This document shows, piece after piece, positions 1 to 5,430 of a DNA stretch of 15,704 nucleotides (the first letter of the stretch is position 1; every line of letters starts with the position of its first letter). Both the position numbers and the translations under genes were made by a program. The notes under the pieces are model-generated. The model was not told the origin of the DNA. It was given only the letters and a program-made list of their open reading frames with translations, and searched no databases. Source of the DNA: DATDRS01 sp035291605 (lineage in GTDB: Bacteria > Chloroflexota > Anaerolineae > Anaerolineales > UBA6663); contig DATDRS010000416.1 in NCBI GenBank assembly GCA_035291605.1, positions 1-15,704 on the forward strand. Reading direction: 5' to 3'.

Positions 1-119
1 GTTTAGACCTGGACGAAATACAGAAACTGATGGGCCACGCCGACCCGCGCGCCACGGCCCACTACCTGGAAGGCGCTCCCCCGCCGCACGCCAAAGCCAA
101 ACGCATCACACTCAAATGA
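1..119 (+). CDS. Tyrosine recombinase/integrase, C-terminal fragment (5' end outside window)
   Basis: This is the last 38 codons of a gene entering from the left edge; the reading frame starts at base 3 and ends at TGA 117-119. The visible peptide includes IQKLMGHADPRATAHYL. That is the C-terminal signature of tyrosine recombinases (XerC/XerD/phage integrase fold): a Gly-His pair followed about ten residues later by the catalytic Tyr that attacks the DNA phosphate. A short basic tail (KAKRITLK) follows. Such enzymes catalyse site-specific strand exchange. The fragment cannot tell a chromosome-dimer-resolving Xer protein from an integrase of a mobile element, because the N-terminal SAM-like domain and catalytic Arg residues are outside the window. 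It converges on the next gene with 16 nt between the two stop codons. Confidence 0.85.
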   Translation, partial: LDLDEIQKLMGHADPRATAHYLEGAPPPHAKAKRITLK

Positions 120-135
120 AGAGGGGTTCGTGTCT

Positions 136-1341
136 TCACCCATTCCTCCCTGCCCGCACGGTCTCAATCAGCTTCTTGAACTCCCCGTCCTCCGGCGCAC
201 GGCGCGCGCCTTCTTCCAGCACGCGAAGCGCTTTGGCGTAGCGCCCTATTTGCGCCAGGGCCACGCCCGCATCTTTGTAAAAACGCGCCTCCGAGGGCTT
301 GAGCGCGATGGCTTTCTGAAAGTGCAGCGCGGCCAGCGCCCACTGGCCCCGCCGCCGGTACGTCTGCCCGAAGTGGTACATGCCCAACGCGCCGTGCGCG
401 TCTTTGTCGAGCCTGACGACGAGCCGTACCCGCGCCCGCCGGCGGCTGAGGATGGCGAGCGCGGCGACCAGGGCGATCAGTCCGCCCGCGGCAAAGTTGA
501 TGATGGCGGCGGCGAGGCCTAAGTATCCCACGGCTGCGCCGATCATCGCCCACAGCATGTCGGCGAGCACAACGCCCAGCGCGACCGCATAGACAGAGTC
601 CATGTCGGTGTAGAGCATCAGAAAGAGAACCACCCACAGCAAATCTCGCGCGAAAGCGCCGGCAAAGGGGCCGGTCGTGGTCCCCGCTTTGGCCCAGGTC
701 AGGAAGTCGCCGAAGAAGATTGTGATGAACGCGAAGCGCTCGAACATCCGGATCATCCAGGGTTCGACCATCCCCTGTGCGATCCCGATGGCGGTGATTG
801 GGCCGAGTGTTTGGAAGATCGCCAATTGCAGATTCAGCCCGGTCAGGAGCAGCAGGCTGTTCTGGAACGTCCGGCGTCCCTCCCATTCGCCCATCGTGAG
901 CAGACTCCGCCCGCAGTGGGGACAGGTTGTGTCGGTTTCTTGAGTCAGTTTGCCGCAATAGGCGCACTGATAGGGATCTTCGTCGGGATCGGGTGGGGCG
1001 ACGGCGAGGGGTGGGGGGCTGGCGGCGGGTGCCGGCTGGGGCCTGGGCGGCGGCTCAGAGCCGGGCGGGGCCTGGGGTTGGGCGATGCCCATCTGTTTCC
1101 GCAGCTCCCGCAGTTGGGCCTGGGCCGGCGCGTTGTGCGGGTTGAGCGTCACCGCGTTTTCCAGCGCTGTCAGCTTGTCGTTGGGATCGTCCACCGCCGC
1201 GCTCAGCCACAGCCACGCCGGTTCGCTGCGCTCGTCCGCCTCCACCACTTTCAGCAGCAATTCCCGCCCGCGCGCCCGGTCCCCCTGCCGGATGGCGGCG
1301 ATGCCCTCTTTGAGCAGATGCTGAATCTCGGCGGTTTCCAT
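136..1341 (-). CDS. TPR / zinc-ribbon / multi-pass membrane protein
   Basis: A 401-residue protein of unknown specific function. In order it has: an N-terminal helical TPR-like segment (about 1-85, with PAWLWLSAAVDDPNDKL); a Pro/Ala-rich linker (86-122); a four-Cys zinc ribbon (C126, C129, C140, C143, two CxxC knuckles); about four hydrophobic segments between residues 160 and 298; a basic cluster (SRRRARVRLVVR, 299-310); and a C-terminal pair of TPR repeats (about 318-395). The start at METAEIQ is preferred over an in-frame upstream start. It gives the protein a family-like N-terminus and sits just downstream of a TATAAT box. The layout suggests a membrane-anchored scaffold with cytosolic protein-binding modules at both ends. 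The 'EAWLWLS..VDDP' motif is one I associate with Chloroflexota TPR proteins. It is encoded opposite to its neighbours and appears monocistronic. The domains are clear, the cellular role is not. Confidence 0.85.
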   Translation of the reverse strand: METAEIQHLLKEGIAAIRQGDRARGRELLLKVVEADERSEPAWLWLSAAVDDPNDKLTALENAVTLNPHNAPAQAQLRELRKQMGIAQPQAPPGSEPPPRPQPAPAASPPPLAVAPPDPDEDPYQCAYCGKLTQETDTTCPHCGRSLLTMGEWEGRRTFQNSLLLLTGLNLQLAIFQTLGPITAIGIAQGMVEPWMIRMFERFAFITIFFGDFLTWAKAGTTTGPFAGAFARDLLWVVLFLMLYTDMDSVYAVALGVVLADMLWAMIGAAVGYLGLAAAIINFAAGGLIALVAALAILSRRRARVRLVVRLDKDAHGALGMYHFGQTYRRRGQWALAALHFQKAIALKPSEARFYKDAGVALAQIGRYAKALRVLEEGARRAPEDGEFKKLIETVRAGRNG

Positions 1342-1351
1342 ACGCAAAAGG

Positions 1352-1357
1352 ATTATA
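1352..1357 (-). promoter_or_regulatory. -10 box (TATAAT) for the TPR/zinc-ribbon gene
   Basis: The minus strand reads TATAAT here, a perfect -10 hexamer in GC-rich DNA, ending 10 nt before the ATG at 1341. Transcription would be expected to start about 6-7 nt downstream, leaving only a few untranslated bases. No Shine-Dalgarno sequence fits, so the mRNA may be nearly leaderless. No convincing -35 element was found. Confidence 0.5.
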
Positions 1358-1368
1358 CTCCCGCTTGA

Positions 1369-1451
1369 CCTCACCCCCGGCCCCATTCCTGACCATGCCT
1401 CCTTCGACGGCGCTCAGGACGCACAGTCGGGAGAGGGCGGAGGAGGTGAGG
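1369..1451. repeat. Composite intergenic repeat with CCTCACC/GGTGAGG ends
   Basis: The element is bounded by an inverted pair, CCTCACC (1369-1375) and GGTGAGG (1445-1451). It contains CCTTCGACGGCGCTCAGGAC (1401-1420). Read on the minus strand that core encodes 'VLSAVEGG', a junk peptide I recognise from dispersed intergenic repeats in many environmental bacterial genomes. It sits between two divergent genes and lies upstream of both promoters. The inverted pair is seen directly; its dispersed nature is recalled, not tested. Confidence 0.55.
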
Positions 1452-1461
1452 AAAACCAGCG

Positions 1462-1470
1462 TGGTATAAT
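1462..1470 (+). promoter_or_regulatory. Extended -10 promoter for the yebC-ruvCA-proC string
   Basis: TGGTATAAT is a perfect extended -10 element (TGnTATAAT), 70 nt upstream of the yebC ATG. No TTGACA-like -35 is visible at 16-18 nt spacing, which an extended -10 does not need. The same arrangement (TGATATAAT) recurs upstream of the adaptor gene at 11968. Confidence 0.55.
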
Positions 1471-1539
1471 CGAAACACCTCACACTCGCACACAGTTTTC
1501 GGGCGCGCCTCGCGCCGGCGCTGGCAAGGAGCAGGAAGG

Positions 1540-2292
1540 ATGTCCGGGCATTCAAAATGGAAGACCATCAAACATCAAAAAGGGGTTGCCGACGCCCGCA
1601 AAGGGCAGCTGTTCACGCGCCTGGCGCGCGAAATTGCGATCGCGGCGCGCGAAGGCGGGGGCAGCCTCGAATCCAACTTCCGGCTTCGCCTGGCGGTGGA
1701 CAAAGCCCGCTCCAACTCGATGCCCAAAGACAACATTGAGCGCGCGATCAAGCGCGGCACGGGTGAAGACAAAGACGCCGCGGCGTTTGAGTCGGTCATG
1801 TACGAGGGCTACGGCCCTCACGGCGCGGGGCTGTTGTTTCAGGTCGTCACCGACAACAAGAACCGCTCGGTGGCCGACCTGCGCCGCGTGTTGACGCGCG
1901 CCGGCGGCTCGATGGCCGAGGCGGGCGCGGTCGCGTGGCAGTTCACCCGCAAAGCCTATATCGCCGTCCCCGCCCAGGGCAACGACCCGGAGGAGATCTT
2001 CGAGGTCGCCGTCGAGGCCGGGGCGGACGACGTCATCCCGGGCGAAACCGAAATTGAGATTTTCGCTCCGGCCGAGAGCTTCCACGCCGTGGCGCAGGCG
2101 CTGGAGAAGGCGGGGATCAAGCCCAAAGAGTCCGAGCTGCGCATGGAGCCGAACCAGAAGATAGAGCTTGACCCCGACTCCACCGTGCAGGTGATGAAGC
2201 TCATCGAGCAGATCGAAGAGCTGGACGAAGTCCAGAACGTTTACACCAACGTCGAGTTCACCGACGCCGCGCTGGCGGTGATGGCGGCGTAA
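1540..2292 (+). CDS. yebC: YebC/PmpR family protein (TACO1-like)
   Basis: The product is 250 residues, the usual length for the family. It opens with MSGHSKWKTIKHQKGVADARKGQLFTRL, the hallmark N-terminus (GHSKW..IKH.K...D...G..F..L). Further conserved stretches are SMPKDNIERAIKRGTG, YEGYGPHGAG, and DNKNRSVADLRRVLTRAGGSMAE followed by VAW. Family members are cytosolic proteins described as transcriptional regulators (PmpR) and, for the mitochondrial TACO1 relatives, as translation factors that help ribosomes through difficult stretches such as polyproline. Which role applies here cannot be read from sequence. The start is supported by AAGGAG at 1526-1531, 8 nt upstream. The gene opens a string with ruvC and ruvA, a common bacterial neighbourhood for yebC. 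Confidence 0.95.
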   Translation: MSGHSKWKTIKHQKGVADARKGQLFTRLAREIAIAAREGGGSLESNFRLRLAVDKARSNSMPKDNIERAIKRGTGEDKDAAAFESVMYEGYGPHGAGLLFQVVTDNKNRSVADLRRVLTRAGGSMAEAGAVAWQFTRKAYIAVPAQGNDPEEIFEVAVEAGADDVIPGETEIEIFAPAESFHAVAQALEKAGIKPKESELRMEPNQKIELDPDSTVQVMKLIEQIEELDEVQNVYTNVEFTDAALAVMAA

Positions 2293-2357
2293 TCCGTATT
2301 GCGTATTGCGTCGTAGCAGTAAACGAGTATCCGCAATCCGCAATCCGCAATCCGTGA
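2293..2357. repeat. 7-bp-period inverted repeat filling the yebC-ruvC spacer
   Basis: The whole spacer between the yebC stop (TAA 2290-2292) and the ruvC ATG (2358) consists of heptamers. The left arm has TCCGTAT, TGCGTAT, TGCGTCG (2293-2313). The right arm has three perfect ATCCGCA copies (2329-2335, 2336-2342, 2343-2349) and a decayed ATCCGTG (2350-2356). The left arm read in reverse complement (ACGCAATACGCAATACGGA) resembles the right arm, so the RNA could fold into an imperfect hairpin. No Shine-Dalgarno sequence remains before ruvC. Confidence 0.8.
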
Positions 2358-2846
2358 ATGCTCGTCCTCGGCATTGACCCCGGCACCGCGACCACCGGCT
2401 ACGGCCTCGTGCGCGAGGCGGAGAGCGGGCCGGCGTCGGTGGCCTACGGGACGATCCAGACCCCGGCCGGCGCGCCGATGCCCGAGCGCCTGCGTACGCT
2501 TTATCGCGAGTTGCAGAAAATCATCGCTCTCCACAGGCCGGACTCCGGCGCTGTAGAAAAGTTGTTTTTCCAGAAGAACGTGACGACGGCGATGACGGTG
2601 GGGCAGGCGCGGGGCGTGGCGCTGCTGGCGCTGGCCGAAGCCGGGGTGAGTGTGGGCGAATACACGCCGCGCGACGTGAAGCAGGCCGTGGCCGGCTACG
2701 GCGGCGCGGATAAGCGGCAGGTTCAGCAAATGGTGCGCGCCATCCTCAACCTGCCCGAAGTCCCCCGGCCGGATGACGCCGCCGACGCGCTGGCGATTGC
2801 CATCTGCCACTTGCATTCTCTGAAGATGAAATCACTCACAGGATGA
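2358..2846 (+). CDS. ruvC: Crossover junction endodeoxyribonuclease RuvC
   Basis: The product has 162 residues, typical for RuvC. This enzyme resolves Holliday junctions by paired nicks in the RuvABC pathway of recombinational repair. The RNase H-like active site is complete: D7 in the opening LGIDPGT, E67 in GAVEKLFF, and the acidic pair D140/D143 in PDDAADALAIAICH. The conserved FFQKNVTTAMTVGQARG and YTPRDVKQAVAGYGGADKRQVQQMV segments lie between them. The start is fixed by LVLGIDPG directly after the first Met. There is no recognisable ribosome binding site because the upstream spacer is made of repeats. The stop codon overlaps the ruvA start (ATGA), implying translational coupling. Confidence 0.97.
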   Translation: MLVLGIDPGTATTGYGLVREAESGPASVAYGTIQTPAGAPMPERLRTLYRELQKIIALHRPDSGAVEKLFFQKNVTTAMTVGQARGVALLALAEAGVSVGEYTPRDVKQAVAGYGGADKRQVQQMVRAILNLPEVPRPDDAADALAIAICHLHSLKMKSLTG

Positions 2847-3427
2847 TCTCCTCCCTCCGCGGCGCCGTCCTCCAGATCAACCCTGACTCGCTCGTCGTCG
2901 AAGCCGGCGGGGTGGGTTACAAGGTGTTTGTCCCAGCTTCGGTGTTCGACGGCCTGGACGGCGTCGGGCGCAGCGTTTTTCTCCACACGCACCACATCTT
3001 CCGCGAAGACGGGCAGGCGCTCTACGGCTTCTCCACCGAAGAGCAGCGGGCGCTGTTTGAATTGCTGCTGACCGTGCAGGGGGTGGGGCCGAAACTGGCG
3101 CTCGCCGTGCTATCGTCGCTGTCAATTGACGTGCTGCGGAGCGTGGTGGCGCAGGAACAGCCGGAAGTCATCAGCCGGGTAAAGGGCGTGGGGAGGAAGA
3201 CGGCGGAGAAGATCGTGTTCTCACTCAAGGACAAGCTCGGTCCGGCGTTCGGGCTGGAGATGATCACCCGCGTGAGCGACGTGGACACCGAAGTCATCGC
3301 CGCGCTCACGACGCTGGGCTACAGCGTCGTCGAGGCGCAGGCGGCGGTGCAATCCATCCCGAAGGGCGAAGGCAAGGCGGTCGAGGAGCGGGTGCGGCTG
3401 GCGCTGCAATATTTTGCCGCGCCGTAA
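2843..3427 (+). CDS. ruvA: Holliday junction branch migration protein RuvA
   Basis: The product has 194 residues, near the usual 190-205. RuvA tetramers bind Holliday junctions and load the RuvB motor. Domain I is the OB-fold (about 1-62: MISSLRGAVLQINPDSLVVEAGGVGYKVFVP). Domain II holds two helix-hairpin-helix motifs, seen as LLTVQGVGPKLALAVLS and VISRVKGVGRKTAEKIVFSLKDKL. Domain III, which contacts RuvB, is the C-terminal three-helix part (about 148-194: EVIAALTTLGYSVVEAQAAV...ERVRLALQYFA). The start overlaps the ruvC stop by 4 nt. RuvB, often the next gene, is absent; proC follows after 30 nt. Confidence 0.97.
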   Translation: MISSLRGAVLQINPDSLVVEAGGVGYKVFVPASVFDGLDGVGRSVFLHTHHIFREDGQALYGFSTEEQRALFELLLTVQGVGPKLALAVLSSLSIDVLRSVVAQEQPEVISRVKGVGRKTAEKIVFSLKDKLGPAFGLEMITRVSDVDTEVIAALTTLGYSVVEAQAAVQSIPKGEGKAVEERVRLALQYFAAP

Positions 3428-3457
3428 AGGTATTGTGTCATACTGAAAGGGAGCAGG

Positions 3458-4306
3458 ATGCTCAAGGACTCAAAGATTGCCTTCATCGGCGCCGGCGCGA
3501 TGGCCGAAGCGATGATCGAGGGCTTATTGAGCAAAGACATTGCTCAAAAGCAAAATATCGTCGCCTCCGGGCCGCGCGACGAGCGGGGGAAGGCCCTGCA
3601 GGAAAAATACGGCGTGGGCATCACCACCGATAACGCGCAGGCGGCGAAGGGCGCAGACGTGGTCGTGCTCTCGGTCAAACCCCAGGTGCTTCCGGGCGTC
3701 CTCCCGGCGTTGAAAGGGAAAGTCAGGCCGGAGGCGCTGGTCTTGTCCATCGTGGCCGGGGCGCGCATCGAAAACATCATCACCGGCCTGAGCCACGGGA
3801 GTGTGGTGCGCTCGATGCCCAACACCCCGGCGCAGATTGGCGAGGGCATCACGGTGTGGATCGCCGCGCCGGGCGTGACCACGACCCAGCGGGAGCAGGC
3901 CCGCATGCTGCTCGGCGCGCTGGGCCAGGAAGTCGAGGCCGACGACGAAGACCAGCTCGACATGGCGACGGCGCTCTCCGGGACCGGCCCGGCGTACGTG
4001 TTCCTGTTCATGGAAGCGCTGGTGGATGCGGGTGTGCACCTGGGCTTCTCGCGCCGCGTGGCCGAGCAGCTGGTGGTGCAAACGGTGAAAGGCGCAGTAG
4101 ATTTTTACCATTATTCGCCCAGCCATCTCGCGCGCCTGCGGAACCAGGTGACCTCGCCGGGCGGCACTTCGGCGGAGGCGTTGTATTACCTGGAAAAAGC
4201 GGGTTTTCGCACCGCCATCTCGCGGGCGGTGTGGGCGGCCTACGAGCGCAGCGTGGCGCTGGGGAGCGGGCGCAAGCGGGGGCATAAACCGGATGGGGAG
4301 AAGTGA
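3458..4306 (+). CDS. proC: Pyrroline-5-carboxylate reductase
   Basis: The product has 282 residues (family about 265-280). It catalyses the last step of proline synthesis, reduction of 1-pyrroline-5-carboxylate with NAD(P)H. The N-terminal Rossmann fold is seen in KIAFIGAGAMAEAMIEGLL, followed by VVVLSVKPQ and SVVRSMPNTPAQIGEG. The C-terminal dimerisation/active-site part has SGTGPAYVFLFMEALVDAGVHLG and the signature QVTSPGGTSAEALYYLEKAGFRTAISRAV. The start is supported by AAGGGAG at 3447-3453, 4 nt upstream. The C-terminus is basic (GSGRKRGHKPDGEK). It follows ruvA by 30 nt and its TGA shares a base with the next ATG (TGATG), so it is probably co-transcribed with both sides. Confidence 0.96.
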   Translation: MLKDSKIAFIGAGAMAEAMIEGLLSKDIAQKQNIVASGPRDERGKALQEKYGVGITTDNAQAAKGADVVVLSVKPQVLPGVLPALKGKVRPEALVLSIVAGARIENIITGLSHGSVVRSMPNTPAQIGEGITVWIAAPGVTTTQREQARMLLGALGQEVEADDEDQLDMATALSGTGPAYVFLFMEALVDAGVHLGFSRRVAEQLVVQTVKGAVDFYHYSPSHLARLRNQVTSPGGTSAEALYYLEKAGFRTAISRAVWAAYERSVALGSGRKRGHKPDGEK

Positions 4307-4620
4307 TGGATATCCCGCGCCGCATATCGCCTCAACCTGATCCAATCCTGGCCCGGGTGGAACGCATCTTTTTCCCGAATGGCCTGACGCTGGAAGACCG
4401 GGTCCGCATGGCTGTGCGTGCGGCAAAGCTGGAGATGGAGCCGAAGTGGATTGAAATTTTGCGCCAACTGCCTCCTGGAATAAAGATCTATCAGGCCTTT
4501 TGTCTATGGAATATGGCGCGAGACGCGCTTTATATGCAGGGCATCCGGCGTGGCCTGTCGCCCGAGGAAGCGATGCAGGAGGCAGCGCGACGATTGATCG
4601 CAACAAAAAACGTGGTATGA
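4306..4620 (+). CDS. Small hypothetical protein, possible partner of the downstream nucleotidyltransferase
   Basis: I do not recognise a named family. The 104-residue product is soluble-looking and mainly helical, with no membrane segment or Cys motif. Its C-terminal half (ARDALYMQGIRRGLSPEEAMQEAARRLIA) resembles the 'RR..P..SEEE..RRL' ending of small proteins I have seen encoded immediately before nucleotidyltransferase-like genes in Chloroflexota and cyanobacteria; this is recollection, not a search. I chose the ATG at 4306, with GGGGAG at 4295-4300 as ribosome binding site, over an in-frame GTG at 4303. Its stop overlaps the next start by 4 nt (ATGA). Base composition is visibly less GC-rich than the flanking housekeeping genes. 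A role as antitoxin-like partner is inferred from arrangement only. Confidence 0.7.
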   Translation: MDIPRRISPQPDPILARVERIFFPNGLTLEDRVRMAVRAAKLEMEPKWIEILRQLPPGIKIYQAFCLWNMARDALYMQGIRRGLSPEEAMQEAARRLIATKNVV

Positions 4621-5216
4621 GACCACCTGACTCTGCAGATCAAAAAGCTTTTGTCCGGCGGTTGGTGACCTTGCTGGAACAATTGGGCATCCGTTATGCA
4701 ATCGGCGGTTCGGTGGCGGCTATGGCCTATGGTGAGCATCGTTTCACCGCAGATATTGACATGGCCTTGCTCGCCGACACAGAAGAGCTGGCTCGTCTCG
4801 TTGAAGCAGTAAGCGCCTGGCACATCTACATCGCGCCGCTCGAAGCGATTGTGGAGGAGGACATTCCGCACGGTTTGCCCTTCAATATCTACGATGGCGC
4901 AGCCGGTGCCAAAGCCGATTTGTATGTTGTTGCCGATAGCGGCTTGCCCGGTTCAGCCATGCGACGACGGCGACGAATTCGCTCCGATGAGGTCGGCCTG
5001 GAGGCATGGTTTCTTGCGCCAGAAGACGTCATCCTCTATAAGCTGGACTATTTTCGCCGGAGTGAAGGGGTTTCCCAGAAGCATCCCAAGGACATCGCCA
5101 AGATGCTGGCTGTCAGCGGTGATCAGTTAGACCTGGCCTATATCGAAAGGTGGGCCTCAGAAATCGGCGTCCTGGATTTATGGCAGGCGCTCTGGGACGA
5201 ATTTCAGAAGAAGTGA
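4617..5216 (+). CDS. Nucleotidyltransferase-fold protein (MNT/AbiEii-like)
   Basis: The 199-residue product carries the nucleotidyltransferase fingerprint: G30-G31-S32 in YAIGGSVAAMAYGE, then T44-A-D46-I-D48 (the DxD metal pair), and a third acidic residue D101 in AKADLYVV. The C-terminal half has LEAWFLAPEDVILYKLDYFRRSEG, KHPKDIAKMLAV, and LDLAYIERWASEIGVLDLW. That pattern matches a widespread family of stand-alone nucleotidyltransferases related to the AbiEii/MNT toxin or antitoxin enzymes. Relatives transfer nucleotides to proteins or tRNAs; the substrate here is unknown. The start overlaps the upstream small gene (ATGA), fitting an obligate two-gene unit. The pair sits between proC and the ATP synthase block and is lower in GC, suggesting acquisition. 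A housekeeping role cannot be excluded. Confidence 0.75.
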   Translation: MRPPDSADQKAFVRRLVTLLEQLGIRYAIGGSVAAMAYGEHRFTADIDMALLADTEELARLVEAVSAWHIYIAPLEAIVEEDIPHGLPFNIYDGAAGAKADLYVVADSGLPGSAMRRRRRIRSDEVGLEAWFLAPEDVILYKLDYFRRSEGVSQKHPKDIAKMLAVSGDQLDLAYIERWASEIGVLDLWQALWDEFQKK

Positions 5217-5226
5217 CCAGTTTCGT

Positions 5227-5244
5227 TTGTGAACCACTGGACAA
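5227..5244. promoter_or_regulatory. Candidate Rex operator upstream of atpA
   Basis: TTGTGAACCACTGGACAA compares with the Rex consensus TTGTGAAnnnnTTCACAA: the left arm matches 7 of 7 bases and the right arm 5 of 7. Its last bases include the -35 hexamer TGGACA (5238-5243) of a well-spaced promoter, so binding would block transcription. A rex gene lies in the same window. The site partly coincides with an imperfect hairpin (CCAGT 5217-5221 / ACTGG 5236-5240), which could instead be a weak terminator of the preceding genes. Confidence 0.45.
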
Positions 5245-5266
5245 TTCATCTTGATTAAAGTATATT
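5238..5266 (+). promoter_or_regulatory. Candidate promoter P1 of the atpAGDC-mreB block
   Basis: TGGACA (5238-5243, 5/6 to TTGACA), a 17-nt spacer, then TATATT (5261-5266, 5/6 to TATAAT). Initiation would be near 5273, giving a leader of about 158 nt. The -35 lies inside the Rex-like site. Confidence 0.5.
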
Positions 5267-5323
5267 TCTGCTGCGCCATTGCTGAGACTAACAGGTACAG
5301 GATGGTGTAAAACAACGGCGCCT

Positions 5324-5352
5324 TTGCTTCTCGCGCCGCCCTCGCCTATACT
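5324..5352 (+). promoter_or_regulatory. Candidate promoter P2 of the atpAGDC-mreB block
   Basis: TTGCTT (5324-5329), a 17-nt spacer, then TATACT (5347-5352). Initiation would be near 5359, immediately before the leader hairpin at 5363, leaving a leader of about 72 nt. P1 and P2 may both be used. Confidence 0.45.
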
Positions 5353-5362
5353 CGGAACTCAC

Positions 5363-5396
5363 CCGGCTTGGCCTCCGCATCTCGCGCCCAAGCCGG
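5363..5396 (+). promoter_or_regulatory. atpA leader hairpin whose loop can pair with the atpA ribosome binding site
   Basis: CCGGCTTGG (5363-5371) and CCAAGCCGG (5388-5396) form a perfect 9-bp stem with a 16-nt loop. The segment GGCCTCCG (5370-5377), mostly in the loop, is the exact reverse complement of CGGAGGCC (5421-5428), which contains the Shine-Dalgarno GGAGG of atpA. A loop-to-RBS pseudoknot, or an alternative pairing, could hide the ribosome binding site. No U-tract follows, so this is not a simple terminator. Confidence 0.5.
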
Positions 5397-5430
5397 ACTG
5401 TTGATAATTACTTTCACTCTCGGAGGCCTG

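Noticed and set aside
1552..2343. Long minus-strand open frame opposite yebC
   Set aside because: It is a low-complexity Arg/His/Val-rich translation typical of the antisense frame of a GC-rich gene; yebC on the plus strand is certain.
2293..2357. CRISPR-like array in the yebC-ruvC spacer
   Set aside because: Units are 7 bp and contiguous, with no spacers and no cas genes nearby.
5217..5250. Rho-independent terminator after the nucleotidyltransferase gene
   Set aside because: CCAGT/ACTGG with inner GTT/AAC can fold, but the stem is interrupted and no T-run follows; the Rex-like operator reading explains the same bases better.
5403..5408. GATAAT as a further -10 box for atpA
   Set aside because: No -35 at suitable spacing, and it would leave a 15-nt leader without the hairpin; two better-spaced promoters lie upstream.
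5368..5430. Upstream ATG start for atpA
   Set aside because: It would translate the leader hairpin and adds residues not seen in alpha subunits; the ATG at 5431 has a GGAGG ribosome binding site.
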